NCBI RefSeq assembly: GCF_000001735.4
Contig: NC_003074.8
Span: 22,947,261-23,011,260, forward strand
Reading direction: 5' to 3'
DNA length: 64,000 nucleotides
From: Arabidopsis thaliana
Lineage: Eukaryota; Streptophyta; Magnoliopsida; Brassicales; Brassicaceae
Part shown: positions 48,575 to 60,016 of the stretch, in pieces
Numbering within the stretch: position 1 is the stretch's first letter
Layout: every line of letters starts with the position of its first letter
Program-made: the position numbers and the translations under genes
The notes under the pieces: generated by a model
Database searches by the model: none
Told to the model about the DNA's origin: nothing
Seen by the model: only the letters and a program-made list of their open reading frames with translations

Positions 48575-49333
48575 ATGGGAAGAGGGAGAAGCTCATCGTC
48601 TTCATCGATAGAGAGCAGCTGCAAAAGCAACCCATTTGGTGTGTCTTCGAGTAATACTCGGAACCTAAGCACGGACCTGAGACTCGGGCTCAGCTTCGGA
48701 TCATCTTCCGGACAATATTACAACGGTGGAGATAACCATGAATATGATGGAGTCGGTGCGGCAGAGGAAATGATGATCATGGAAGAAGAAGAGCAAAACG
48801 AGTGTAATAGTGTCGGAAGCTTCTACGTGAAAGTGAACATGGAAGGAGTTCCTATTGGGAGAAAGATCGATCTTTTATCTCTTAATGGATATCATGATTT
48901 GATCACAACTCTCGACTACATGTTCAATGCTTCAATCCTTTGTAAGTATCTACACACACTTAATTACATCTTTGCATGTAGACTTAGTTAATATTTATAT
49001 TTGTTATACCTCTCTTTGCATGTATATAGTTAAGACCAAAACTAATGGCAATAAAAAAATTGTGAAAATAGGGGCTGAAGAAGAAGATATGTGTAGTGAG
49101 AAGAGTCACGTGCTAACGTACGCAGACAAAGAAGGTGACTGGATGATGGTTGGAGATGTTCCTTGGGAGTAAGTTCTTTTTTAATTTTAGTGTATTAAAA
49201 ATCTCTAGTTAAGTATTTTTTTTGACATAATTATGTAAAAATTCCCTTTAATTAATGGGGACTTAATTGATTATGTAGGATGTTCTTGTCTAGCGTGAGA
49301 AGACTAAAGATCTCAAGAGCTTATCACTACTGA
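48575..49333 (+). CDS. IAA30: IAA30, non-canonical Aux/IAA repressor
   Basis: Three exons (48575-48941, 49072-49168, 49279-49333) give 172 aa. Domain I is present as an EAR motif (TDLRLGLSF, about 33-41) that recruits TOPLESS. The domain II degron (GWPPV core) is absent: the region between domain I and domain III is Gly/Glu-rich instead. The PB1 domains III/IV follow ([18 protein letters not shown], then [20 protein letters not shown]). Without the degron it is not expected to bind TIR1/AFB or turn over with auxin, as known for IAA20, IAA30 and IAA31. An upstream acceptor at 49028-49029 would insert 14 in-frame residues; the annotated acceptor at 49070-49071 gives the known length. Confidence 0.94.
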
Positions 49334-50052
49334 TTTTCTAAAAGCAAACTTGGAAGAATCTAGGATTGACCAATACAGTCAGTGGTGGTGGGGGAAAAAG
49401 TTAGTTTTGTCTGAATGTAAATCACTTGTTCGAGATTTTATTCAAATTTTGTTTCTAGTTTTATTACATTTATAAAAAAATCGGTTGTAACTTGTAATGA
49501 AGCTATTTTTTTCAAGAAAAAAAGCTGTAGCTAATGCAGATCCTTTTTGGTTTAGTAGTTATTTTTATGGTTTTAGACATAGATTAGATAATACTAGAAA
49601 TATGAATTGTTTTGGAACACTGCTGAATTAGGTTCATATTCGTATTCTAGTTTTCACAAAGTTTCAGTTGAGTTACTAGTTTAACCAAATCAAGATCTAT
49701 TTCATATTTTCATACTATCATTTACTTCTCAATTCAACTATTTTACCGGAATAAACAGTGAAATATAGTTGTTCTAGTTATGGAATCTGAAATTGAAAAA
49801 TAATTGTCAAAAAATTTCAACAGACTCTGTCGGAGATATTACAATTGTTCCGCTCACCAAAAGCATTAAAGCCCATACAAGGAAAACAAAAACAAAAACT
49901 CTTAAGCCACTCTGATTATTTTCCTCACTGCACACAAATTTACACGAAAACAACAAAAGATGAAAGAAAGCATCATTTTTCAAAATCGAAGAGGTTTCTT
50001 CAGAATCAAGCAAACTGTGTTTCCCCTTTGATGTTCAAAACTTCACAGTAAC
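49334..50052. other. 3' regions of IAA30 and the GH28 gene
   Basis: Convergent 3' flanks, AT-rich. Open frames around 49807-50051 lack support. Nothing else seen. Confidence 0.5.
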
Positions 50053-52243
50053 TTACCAAGAAAGTAACCATGGTGATCTACTTAAACCACTTGATATCTC
50101 CATATTATTTTCCGATAACCCGAAACAATCAGATCCATGTTCCGGGAATATACTCTCTTTCAAAGAATCACAAGTAATTTCCGGCGAAACCCACTGTGAA
50201 TAACCTCTCACATTCGAGCATTCCCATGGTGATTTCTTCGAATTCTTCTTCACTCTAAGAGTAACATTAAGGAAACATATATTCTTAAACACATCTCCTT
50301 CTATACCTTCAAGAAGACCCGCAACACCTATTCCATCGCCATTTACATTCTCAAAGGTGATTTTCTCTATAGCTGGGAGTGCTTTGGGATCGTATTTCTC
50401 ATCAGGATGTTCACCGTACTTACCGGTGAACCTAATCGCTTTCTTTACATTATCGAGCTTCACGTTCAAGATGTGAACGTTTCTAACATACCCGCCTCTT
50501 CCAGCAGAAGTCTTGATTCTGATTCCAGTATTCGAATTGAACAAATGTAAGTCTTTAATGTATATTTCGGATACACCTCCCGACATTTCACTTCCTATTG
50601 CTATTCCTGAGCTTGAAGTAGTTTGACCTGTTAACCGATTAATCTTGATCTTGGAGCTCGGTCTTGCGTAGGATATTCCATACTCATCCCATCCGCTTTT
50701 TATCGATACCAAATCATCCCCGGTAACTATGTAACAATCCTCTATGCAAACATTAGTTGATGAATCTGCAAACAGAACAATTTCCAAAGATAATAATAAG
50801 GTACATATCTTGAATCTACGAGTAAAATTTGCAAGGAAACTCACCTGGATCAACTCCATCTGTATTTGGAGATTCAAGAGGAGCCAAAATTGTGAGATTC
50901 TTTACAACAACATCTCTGTTCAGACAAAAACTCCATATCAGAACATTGAAGAGAGAAATTTGGTGGATATCAAAATCAAATCATGATTAAGTTATTATGA
51001 CCTGCAATAAACAGGATGAATGTTCCAAAACGGTGAATTCAAGAATGTGAGGTTGGAGATGATCAGACCAGTAGAGTTCATGAGCTCAACAAGATGAGGT
51101 CTTGTATAGTTAAGCTCTCCATTTCTAAACCAATCCCACCATACAGTTCCTTGACCATCAATTGTCCCGTTCTCGCCTAAAATGTTGATATCATCAGACA
51201 GCATATCTAAAACTAGCATCATCAGTTCAAAACTAATCATTTTTTATAAATGCTGTACTAGTACCTGTTATGACTACATCTGTGAGATTCTGACCATATA
51301 TAAGACTTCTGTGTCTTCTACCGGGCAATTCTCTTCCTCGTCCATATGATGGTAATGGATCAACCACGGGCCAATTCTCTGAGCTCTGAGTGTTAACAAG
51401 TTGTATAAGTGATCACAGTTCATATAGCAAAGGGTATGCTTGTAAAGATTCAAAAAGGCAGAGACTTGCCGTTGACCCGAGAATCGTTGCACCTTTATCT
51501 AGCCATAAGGTGAGGTGACTGATAAGGTCGAAACTCCCGGTAAGCCACTGACCAGCGGGAACAAAAAGCTTGGCCCCGCCTTTATCAGAGAAAGAATTGA
51601 GGTAGAACAGAGCATTCTGAAAGGCTTTAGTGTTTAGAGTCACACCATCTCCAACCGCTCCAAACTCTGTAATCGATACGCTGTGAGGCCGGTGAAGACT
51701 CGCTAAATTGGAATATTCACAATGCAGGCTTTCTCCAACACTACACCAAGCCCCATAGAAGGCCTGTACCAGGAGCACATACAAGAGCTGCAAAAACCAA
51801 AATTTCTCAAGTCTCAAGCTTTAATGAAACTCTGATAGCACACTGGAGCCACATTTCACTCTAAAACTAAGCAATGCGCAAAAGCAATCAGAACACTTGT
51901 TGTATAAAAATTCTCCACCTATTGTAGAACATTGTGATCCTATGATGTTCTCAAGTCTCAAGCTTTATGAAACTCACACATTAAACAGTGGAAGAAGCAC
52001 AATTTAGGTGAGAGCCGCATTTCACATCTATAAGCTAACAAACATCAAATCAGGAAGAAAGATGAAATATTGCACAGTAAAAACAGTGAATTCTCAACCT
52101 TTAAACCAGATTTCAGATCTTAAAGACAAAGATATATATACATATTACCAGATTTGAGAGACAAGAGCATTGGAATTGTCTAAGTAATGTCCAAAGAAAG
52201 AAGAGATAAATTGATAAAGACTTACAAGGAAAGATCTCTTCAT
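50053..52243 (-). CDS. Polygalacturonase-like protein (GH28, pectin lyase fold)
   Basis: Six exons (50053-50765, 50845-50915, 51002-51176, 51265-51385, 51470-51787, 52226-52243) give 471 aa. Exon 1 encodes only MKRSFL and joins LLYVLLVQAF to form the signal peptide. The GH28 right-handed beta-helix has SPNTDG, GDDLVSIKSG and RIKT, which carry the catalytic Asp residues and the substrate-binding Arg-Lys. The usual GHG histidine motif reads SSGIAIGSEMSGG, so that His is replaced, as in a known plant subclade of uncertain activity. The intron between exons 2 and 3 starts with GC (ACG|GCAAGT) and ends in AG. Intron 1 (51788-52225) contains an internal duplication. From memory At3g62110. Confidence 0.9.
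51806..52035. repeat. Tandem duplication inside GH28 intron 1
   Basis: TCTCAAGTCTCAAGCTTTA and a following GAGCC(A/G)CATTTCAC block appear near 51806-51862 and again near 51949-52030, about 145 bp apart. Confidence 0.65.
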
Positions 52244-53966
52244 ATGAAAAGAAGATCTGTGATCTCCTCCTCCAGGAAACTTAAATTAAAAATCTTGACA
52301 AAAAATCTTTAGCAGCTTGGAATCCTTCTCTGTTTCTCAGTCACTCACTCATAGATTGGTAGCTAAAAATCAAAACTTTGAATCACAAAAAATTTCTCTC
52401 TCATGGATGGATGGATAGTAGTAGCAAGTTGCAAAGATTGATTAGATGGGTCAGTGGTGAGAGGAAACTGGGGAACCCACAATGGACATAAAAATCATTG
52501 AAAGAGACCGTTTCTGCCCGCCAAAATTCAAGCAGTAGGTCCATCTTCTACCTTCTCCGTACCCATGATCATCGCCATTACCAATTTTTTAATATCTTCC
52601 TCCTACGAAAACCAAGATATAATTAGAGACTTTAAACCATAATTAAAGAAGAAGAAGAACATTCGATTCGATGATATCTAAGATGTCTGGAGATACCTTA
52701 TTTGATGTTCTGTTACAAAGAGACAAAGAGGGTCACTGAGAGAAACCCAGAGAGAAAGAGAAACCCAGTCTGTATTAATATGAACAACACTTATAAATCA
52801 ATTGTTTCTTTTGTTGGGAAGGAATCAGCGTATTTCATGTGATCCGAACTAAAAGAATATTATTATAAAAAGGATAAAGAGAAAATTGTGACCTTCAAAT
52901 TCTTCTTACATCGAAGATTGATTGATTCTATTGAAGCAAAAAAGGGTTTTTTGAAAAGCTCTGTAATTCTTTTTTTTTTACTAATGAGACGAAACGCTGT
53001 CGTTTAGTTGGAAGAAGATAACGGATCACGTGACACGTGGCGTTTGGTCTCGTAAGTCGTAACGTAGTGAGAGTTGACTGACTCTGCTAATTATACGTTT
53101 TCATAATTTCAGTTAAAAAAAGATAAATGGACACCAGAAAAAGAGCTAGAATTGGTGAAGGGATTTTTTGAAATTATATTCCGAAATTAGAGAGAAGAAT
53201 TAATAAGACAGGCATAGTAATGAGACAGACTTGTTGTTGTCTATAAATAAAACAATACAACATCCATAATTACTATACTTAATTACCCCCCCTTTAATTA
53301 TTCAGCAAACATACCACCATCATGGACCGGATTATCTGGTCAAAATACCCTATATAAACAATTATTTCAAATATTCACTATTGACTAAGACAAATCAATT
53401 TTTTTCTGTAAAAACAGAGCTTAATGGTGAGATCCATAGATTAAATACTATTGAATATCATCAGTTAATCTATCAATCAATAGTCAATAGATCAAATCTA
53501 CGCCTGAAAACAAAACCAAACCGAAAACGAGTCTAAACCAAAGTAAACAAGAGAAACACAAGAAGAAGCAATTTTCATCAACTTTGTAACTCCTGCAGTC
53601 CTGCCCCCAATAAGTCCACTTTCTTTGCAGGCTTCCCTGAATGCAACAAAACATAATGTGATTAATTAATCTTAACAACGACATTTGGGATATGATTATG
53701 GGGTTCTCTTCCGTTAACAAATAGTAAACCAGGCCACTTTCCGGTTTACGTAATATTGGTCTGAAATTTATGCTAAAACGAATTCGGTACCGTTTTCCAT
53801 CAATATCTTTGAATCAAACAACTCTTTATAATTCTTAGTGCAATCACAGTCAAAATAACTCAAATAGCTTTTGGTCAAAATATCAGATCAAAGCACAATG
53901 CACTTGAGAGAGTCTTTACAAGCCAAAAGTAAATTTTCATGAATTGAATCAAAACATGATGAACAC
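52244..53966. other. GH28 promoter and ProRS 3' flank
   Basis: The GH28 upstream region (to about 53250), with a G-box pair near 53028-53040 (CACGTGACACGTGG), then AT-rich DNA and a decayed copy of the last ProRS exon (53565-53655). No other coding sequence seen. Confidence 0.5.
53565..53655 (-). pseudogene. Decayed copy of the terminal ProRS exon
   Basis: TAACTCCTGC...CCCCAATAAGTCCACTTTCTTTGCAGG followed by CTTCCCTGAATGCAA parallels the real last exon at 53967-54031. On the minus strand it reads KWTYWGQDC where the gene has KWTYWGRSY and stop. A 5-base insertion shifts the end, and the flanking ATTTTCAT block is also shared. The spacing is about 384 bp. Confidence 0.75.
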
Positions 53967-56589
53967 TTAGTAACTCCTGCCCCAATAGGTCCATTTCTTT
54001 GCAGGTTTTCCTGAAGCAAAGCAGAGAGTGCCTGCATCGAAAACATTGAAGCTTCGTGTCAATGGATGGACTAAATTTATGAGCCAAATTTCTCAAACAG
54101 ATTCTAAATTTAGAGGGTCTCTGACCTTCAGGGAGTTCAGGCTGATCAAATGGAGAACAAAGGGTTTTAGCTGCTCCTGTTTCACCTTTCGTACGTGCCT
54201 TAACATCTCTTTCCACTTCCTACAAAGAATTTAAGTTTAAGGAACTTAAAATTGTTATCTTCTTGAGTTTTAATTCTATAAGCTGGAATAAGAAGTTTTT
54301 GCTGTAACATACCTCTTCATCACACCAGGGAGCCAAAATGAGTTTCTTTTCGTTAAGAGCTTTGATAAACTCATCCCAAGTCTTTACCTCTTGAACACAT
54401 GCTTCCCTCTTTTGCTTAGCAACTTCATACATGTTTTGCTGGATCTTTTCAAGCAGTTCCTTAACATGTTCGACTAAGCTACCTCTTGGGATATCTTCCT
54501 TAACTCCGTTGTCACGTCTCACAGTTCTGACCTATGGGATAAATGAAATCCGTTTAGCTACATTACAAGTTACATATTTAAACCAGGCACTTACTTCAAT
54601 ATTATATGTCGAAGGAATTGATGAGATATTAAACGGACTGACCTGATCATTTTCTAGGTCTCTGGGACCAATCTCAATCCTCAATGGAACACCCTTCATT
54701 TCCCAGTCTGAATACTTCCATCCAGGAGAGTAGTTGTCCCTTAAATCTTCTTCAGCACGGATACCGGCTTCACACAAGGCAGATGCAGTAGCAGTACAAG
54801 CATCATAAATTCCTTGGGTATTAGCATCTTTGTAGGGAACAGGAATCACAACAACTTGCACAGATGCGACTTTAGGAGGGAGTACCAGGCCTTTGTCATC
54901 TCCATGAGTCATAATCATCACTCCAATCTATAAAAGGTTTGAAAATGATAAGTTAACAGTTGTAGAGCACATGAGAAAAATAATCTAAGTACTTCCAAGT
55001 ATTTACCGTCCTGGTACTGTAGGCCCAAGAATTCTGCCACACCATTTCTGTCTCTGCTTTCTCATTCTCAAAGTTGATCTCAAACATCTTCGCAAAGTTT
55101 TGTCCCAAACAATGAGAGGTTGCACCTTGTACACCACGACCAGTGTTTGGAATGAAAGCCTATAAAATCAAAGTTCAACTTCACAGAGAGTAAACCCACA
55201 AGAAAAAAGGTTAAGTCTCAGAACAAAAAGATTACATACCTCTACACTTGTAGTGTAAAGTCCACCAGCAAACTTCTCATTTTCACTCTTCATACCTTTC
55301 ACAACTGGAACTGCAAGATATTCTTCATATATGCGACGGTAAAGCTCCAAAATTTGAAGGACCTAAGAACAACAGAAGCCGTATGATGAAACAATTTCAC
55401 CTAAATGATGTTGAACTGCTTAATATAACGCTTAGTTTGCAGCAAAAAAAAAAGGAGAGATTGGATCACATGCAAAAGTTTTAGGTTCACCTACCTCTTC
55501 ATCTGCTTCTGCTTTTGTGGCGAATGCAGTGTGACCTTCCTGCCAAAGGAACTCACGGCTCCTGCAATTAAATAGGTTAGGCAGTGGGCTGTGGCAAGCA
55601 AATTTCTGTGTCGAAGGTTTCAATCCAAACGTTAAGCCGAATATTTACAGCAGAAACAATGACTAGCTCAAGAAAAAAAGTACTAACATGATAATGAACA
55701 GAAAAAGTAGAAAGGAGTATATGATAATAAAATACCGGATAAATGGGGTAGGGTTGCTGAACTCCCATCTAACAACATTGCACCACTGGTTAAGCTTCAA
55801 AGGCAAGTCACGGTGCCCCCTTATCCACTTGCTGTAGTAAGGGTACATCACTGTCTCACTGGTTGGACGAATAGCAATTGGGACTTCCAAGTCAGATTTA
55901 CCTGACTTTGTAACCCACGCAACCTAAACAAAACAATGAGATCTGTTATAAGAAGGCCTTTTTCTTCACAAACAAGATCTACAAGATATACAAACCTCAG
56001 GGGCGAATCCCTCGATGTGGTCCTTCTCCTTTTCTAAGACACCAGGAGATACAAACAGAGGGAAATAGCAATTCTTGACCTTCATTTTCTTGATTTCCGC
56101 ATCAAAGAAAATCTATGGAAAAACCAATGAAAACAAAATGATCATTTCACACACTTGATTCCACTTTCAATCAATGTGATTAACTCAAATCACAATAAAG
56201 AAACGATGATACTCACTTGCATAATCTCCCAAATGGCCATTGACCATGGCCGTAGAATATAACATCCAGAGATATCGTAGTACTCAATCATATCTTGTTT
56301 ACAAACCTAGACAGACATAAAGAAAAGCAGATGTCATATAACCAGCTTGGGACAAAAAAGAATGTGGAAACACTCATCGTTGAACATATAAACAAACCTC
56401 AGAATACCATTCCCCGAAGTTCTCATCTTTCTTAACACTGAGTCCGAGACCCGTTTCCTTCTTGACGTCCTTCTTCTTCTGTCCACTCGAAGAAGCCTTT
56501 GCAACCTTTTCTTTCACAACCTTTTCTTTCTTAACCTTTTCTTTCTTTTCTTTCACAACCTTTTCTTTTTGTTCACTGGGATCAGCCAT
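53967..56589 (-). CDS. Prolyl-tRNA synthetase, cytosolic (eukaryote/archaeal type)
   Basis: Eleven coding exons (53967-54031, 54126-54219, 54313-54531, 54643-54927, 55007-55159, 55240-55362, 55495-55561, 55736-55923, 55996-56112, 56217-56306, 56398-56589) give 530 aa. It charges tRNA-Pro with proline. The N-terminus is a Lys/Glu-rich extension (about 1-50) without transit-peptide character. Class II motifs are visible: [38 protein letters not shown] (motif 2 with its Arg) and [29 protein letters not shown] anticodon-binding start follows, and the C-terminus ends in KWTYWGRSY, the zinc-domain tail with terminal Tyr typical of this ProRS class. A 5' UTR intron is likely (donor near 56928). It is divergent from LCD. 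From memory At3g62120. Confidence 0.93.
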
Positions 56590-57733
56590 TGCAACCTTCT
56601 TCTTCTGAAATGCATTACCAATAACGAAATCCAATTACAATCAAAGTTATGAAAATCAAGGTTTATCACTACCAAGCTAATGGATTAGTAAAATCAATGG
56701 CAAGCTACTTCGGGATCTGCGAATCGTTTGAGATTTCCGTCAATTTCTCAACCAAAATCGAGTTACTGTCCACTCACACAAAAACAAAATCCGGCGAAAA
56801 CTAAAAAGCTAAGGAACCTAAGAAACACGACAATGGATTACACTAAAGACATCCTAGCGAATTACCAAAATCACAATAGATTCACGGAACAATAAGAAAC
56901 GTTTGAGGTAAAGGGAAGAAGAACTTACCAATTTCGCCGGAGAGCTGAAGCAGGACTGAGCTGAAGACGGCGGAGCAAAAGAAGCAGCAAAGATAAGAGA
57001 AGAGAGAAAGGAATCGAGAGAGCAAAATAGCGTTACAAGTTGCGAACGTTTGACTCGCTTGACGAGCTTTGTTACTGAACTTCCAATTATATACGGCCAC
57101 GTGTTAGGGTTGGATCTGGTTTTTGCCTAAATGCTTAGTTTACATGGGCCAAGCCCAATAAGTCAACGATCGATGCATTAATTATTTATACTATAGTTGT
57201 GGAGAAAAGATGGATTTATATTCTAATCCAGTTTCGCAGTCGATCCATTTGCAACTTGAATAATGGTTAGGTCATGGAATAAAAAAGCTGTATTTTATTA
57301 CTCATGAGTAAAATCAATCCTCACATGTCATTATAACTCGACCTAGTAACAGCCCACCTTAATGGCCCACTAAAGCCCAAATTTGAAATAACGGTCAAAT
57401 CTTAACATTTAAGTTAACAAATGATAAATTAGTAGTATATGATTAAACTCAAATCTAACAAGGATGCAAATGATCATCGATCATCACATGTCAATTAAAA
57501 TTTATTTAACGTTGTGTAACGCATATAAAATGATATAATTATTAATTTCACTAAAATTTTGAATTTTTTTTTATGAATTGTCGGGAAGCGGAAAAGTGTT
57601 ACCGCACCACAAAAATCAACGATGACGTACCAACAGTGAATGATTTGACCCCCAAAAACCCACACAGTCTCTCTCTCTCTCTCTCAATTTGGGATTCGAG
57701 ACGAAACCCTAGCTCTGATTTTTTTCAATTCCG
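56590..57733. other. ProRS leader and bidirectional ProRS/LCD promoter region
   Basis: 56590-57080 holds the ProRS 5' UTR, its intron and transcription start. 57080-57733 holds several GGCCC/GGGCC elements (near 57147, 57373), a CT microsatellite at about 57667-57687 and an AAACCCTA telo-box near 57706, in the LCD leader. No gene seen. Confidence 0.55.
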
Positions 57734-59098
57734 ATGGAGGCGGGAGAGCGGCGCAATGGCGATTCGATGAGTCACAATCACCGCGCACCGAAGAAGCCAC
57801 GTCTCGCTGGGTTATTAACCGAGTCAGATATCGACTCTGAGTTCGCTCACCACCAGACCGGTGTTGCCAGAATCAACAACGGTAGCTTCGGGTGCTGTCC
57901 TGGCTCCGTTCTCGAGGCGCAACGCGAGTGGCAGCTTCGTTATCTCCGTCAGCCTGATGAGTTCTACTTCAACGGTCTCCGTCGTGGACTTCTCGCTTCT
58001 CGAACTGTGATCAGTGACCTAATCAACGCCGATGATGTTGATGAGGTCTCTCTCGTTGATAACGCCACCACTGCTGCTGCTATTGTTCTTCAGAAAGTTG
58101 GAAGGTGTTTCTCGGAAGGGAAGTATAAGAAGGAAGATACTGTAGTGATGTTTCACTGTGCGTTTCAGAGTGTGAAGAAGTCGATTCAGGCTTATGTCTC
58201 TCGTGTGGGAGGTTCTACTGTTGAGGTTAGGTTACCTTTCCCTGTAAATTCGAACGAAGAGATTATCTCCAAGTTTAGAGAAGGACTAGAGAAAGGTAGA
58301 GCGAATGGTAGAACGGTTAGGTTAGCTATCATTGATCATATAACGTCGATGCCGTGTGTTTTGATGCCGGTACGAGAATTGGTTAAGATCTGCAGAGAGG
58401 AAGGTGTGGAGCAGGTTTTTGTTGATGCAGCTCATGCCATTGGTAGTGTTAAAGTTGATGTGAAAGAAATCGGAGCTGATTACTATGTGAGTAATCTGCA
58501 TAAATGGTTCTTTTGTCCACCGTCTATCGCGTTTTTCTATTGTAAGAAACGTGGTTCTGAGTCTGATGTTCATCACCCTGTGGTGTCTCATGAGTTTGGA
58601 AATGGTTTGCCTATAGAAAGTGCCTGGATTGGGACTAGGGATTACAGTTCACAGCTTGTGGTTCCATCTGTGATGGAGTTTGTAAACAGGTTCGAGGGAG
58701 GGATGGAAGGGATAATGATGAAGAACCATGATGAAGCTGTTAGAATGGGTTTAATGCTGGCTGATGCTTGGGGAACGAATCTAGGGTCACCTCCAGAAAT
58801 GTGTGTTGGGATGGTTATGATCGGTTTACCTTCAAAACTCTGTGTTGGAAGTGATGAAGATGCTATTAAGTTGCGGTCATATCTGCGGGTTCATTACTCA
58901 GTTGAGGTTCCAGTTTTTTATCTCGGATTGAGGGATGGAGAGGAAGGAGTGAAAGACAAAGACAGTGGACTAATTACTGCGTATGTTCGGATCTCTCATC
59001 AGGTCTATAACAAAACTGAGGATTATGAGAGATTGAGAGACGCAATAACAGAGTTAGTCAAGGATCAGATGACTTGTCAAAACCTTCCTGCATTGTAG
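57734..59098 (+). CDS. LCD: L-cysteine desulfhydrase (PLP-dependent)
   Basis: Intron-free coding region for 454 aa. It is a fold-type I, class V aminotransferase-like enzyme. L-cysteine is degraded to pyruvate, ammonia and hydrogen sulphide, linking it to H2S signalling (stomata, autophagy, drought). The PLP lysine is in SNLHKWFFCPP (Lys257). Asp231 in VDAAHAIGS and the NNGSFGCCP start segment match the cofactor pocket. The N-terminus contains a basic RAPKKPRL patch, consistent with the reported nuclear localisation. The start is the first ATG after the CT-rich leader. A probable 3' UTR intron (59106-59318) begins only 7 bases after the stop, so it should not trigger decay. Confidence 0.94.
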   Translation: MEAGERRNGDSMSHNHRAPKKPRLAGLLTESDIDSEFAHHQTGVARINNGSFGCCPGSVLEAQREWQLRYLRQPDEFYFNGLRRGLLASRTVISDLINADDVDEVSLVDNATTAAAIVLQKVGRCFSEGKYKKEDTVVMFHCAFQSVKKSIQAYVSRVGGSTVEVRLPFPVNSNEEIISKFREGLEKGRANGRTVRLAIIDHITSMPCVLMPVRELVKICREEGVEQVFVDAAHAIGSVKVDVKEIGADYYVSNLHKWFFCPPSIAFFYCKKRGSESDVHHPVVSHEFGNGLPIESAWIGTRDYSSQLVVPSVMEFVNRFEGGMEGIMMKNHDEAVRMGLMLADAWGTNLGSPPEMCVGMVMIGLPSKLCVGSDEDAIKLRSYLRVHYSVEVPVFYLGLRDGEEGVKDKDSGLITAYVRISHQVYNKTEDYERLRDAITELVKDQMTCQNLPAL

Positions 59099-60016
59099 TA
59101 ACCAGGTATGCTTCAGATTCACAATCTTGCTTACCATCTAGAGTTGATTGCCATGCTTAACATCTGTTGGCTTCTCTGCCTTCAAAATGGTGGACTGTAA
59201 AAAAGCAGACAACTTTAGATCTTTTTTCCATGCTCTAGGTGATGATTGCTTGATCGTATATGAACCAAACCAATTAAGGTATTGTTCTTCTAAACATATG
59301 TTTTGGTTTTGGTGGCAGATATACTTTGATAATCCACAAGAGCCTCATTGAGACTCTTTCATAGATCAACTGCCGGTGTAACAATAAGGCGATGGAAGAG
59401 CCACGGGCAAAGATTCCGGAGGTAACATGTATTGATGAGCTTGTGGAGGAGCGGCTTGCAATGGAAGAAGAAGCTAACCTTGAGAGGCCCTCTCTTTTTA
59501 TTAGTCTTTTATAACGTTTAACGGCTTTGTATGATTATTGCAAATAAAATCATGTGCGTCTAATCTTATCTTCCTCAAACATTCTGCTTGCGAATCTCCT
59601 GTCGCAGTTCCAATAATTTTTCCTTATTGAAAACTTTTTCCCTCACATTGAAAGCATATTCATAGATATGTAATGACACCTAATTTATCATTGTTTTGTA
59701 TGATTCTGGTTCGTTTTCACATCTATGTCTATTATGTCTATTTACCAACTTCAAAGTTCAATTAAAAAAGGGTCAAAAGTACTAAATTGATTCCGATGAA
59801 ACCTGTCAGGTCAAATCCTACTAAATAATAACCAATGGGTATTCCTGGAGAATTTGAAACTCTTGAGATTTGAGTTAACTTGATACCACGTGTCATCCAT
59901 CAGGCGGTTTATCGGAGAAGAAGAGTCTTAAATCCGGCGAGTAAGAAACTCCGACTGTTTTTTGATTCAGAGCTAAGCAAAAAAAGCGTGATTGTGTTGT
60001 GGAGTAGAGGAAGAAG
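59099..60016. other. LCD 3' UTR and NIP30-like promoter
   Basis: Holds the probable LCD 3' UTR intron, a 40-codon small ORF (59392-59514) and the promoter of the next gene with a G-box at about 59886-59891. The frame at 59148-59351 lies in the intron and is not supported. Confidence 0.5.
59392..59514 (+). other. Small ORF (40 aa) in the LCD 3' flank
   Basis: ATG at 59392 to TAA at 59512-59514 encodes an acidic peptide (MEEPRAKIPEVTCIDELVEE...) with coding-like codons. It is not in frame with LCD. It could be a relic exon, a downstream ORF in the LCD mRNA, or chance. Confidence 0.3.

Noticed and set aside
58322..58591. 89-aa minus-strand frame inside LCD
   Set aside because: Antisense shadow of the LCD coding region.
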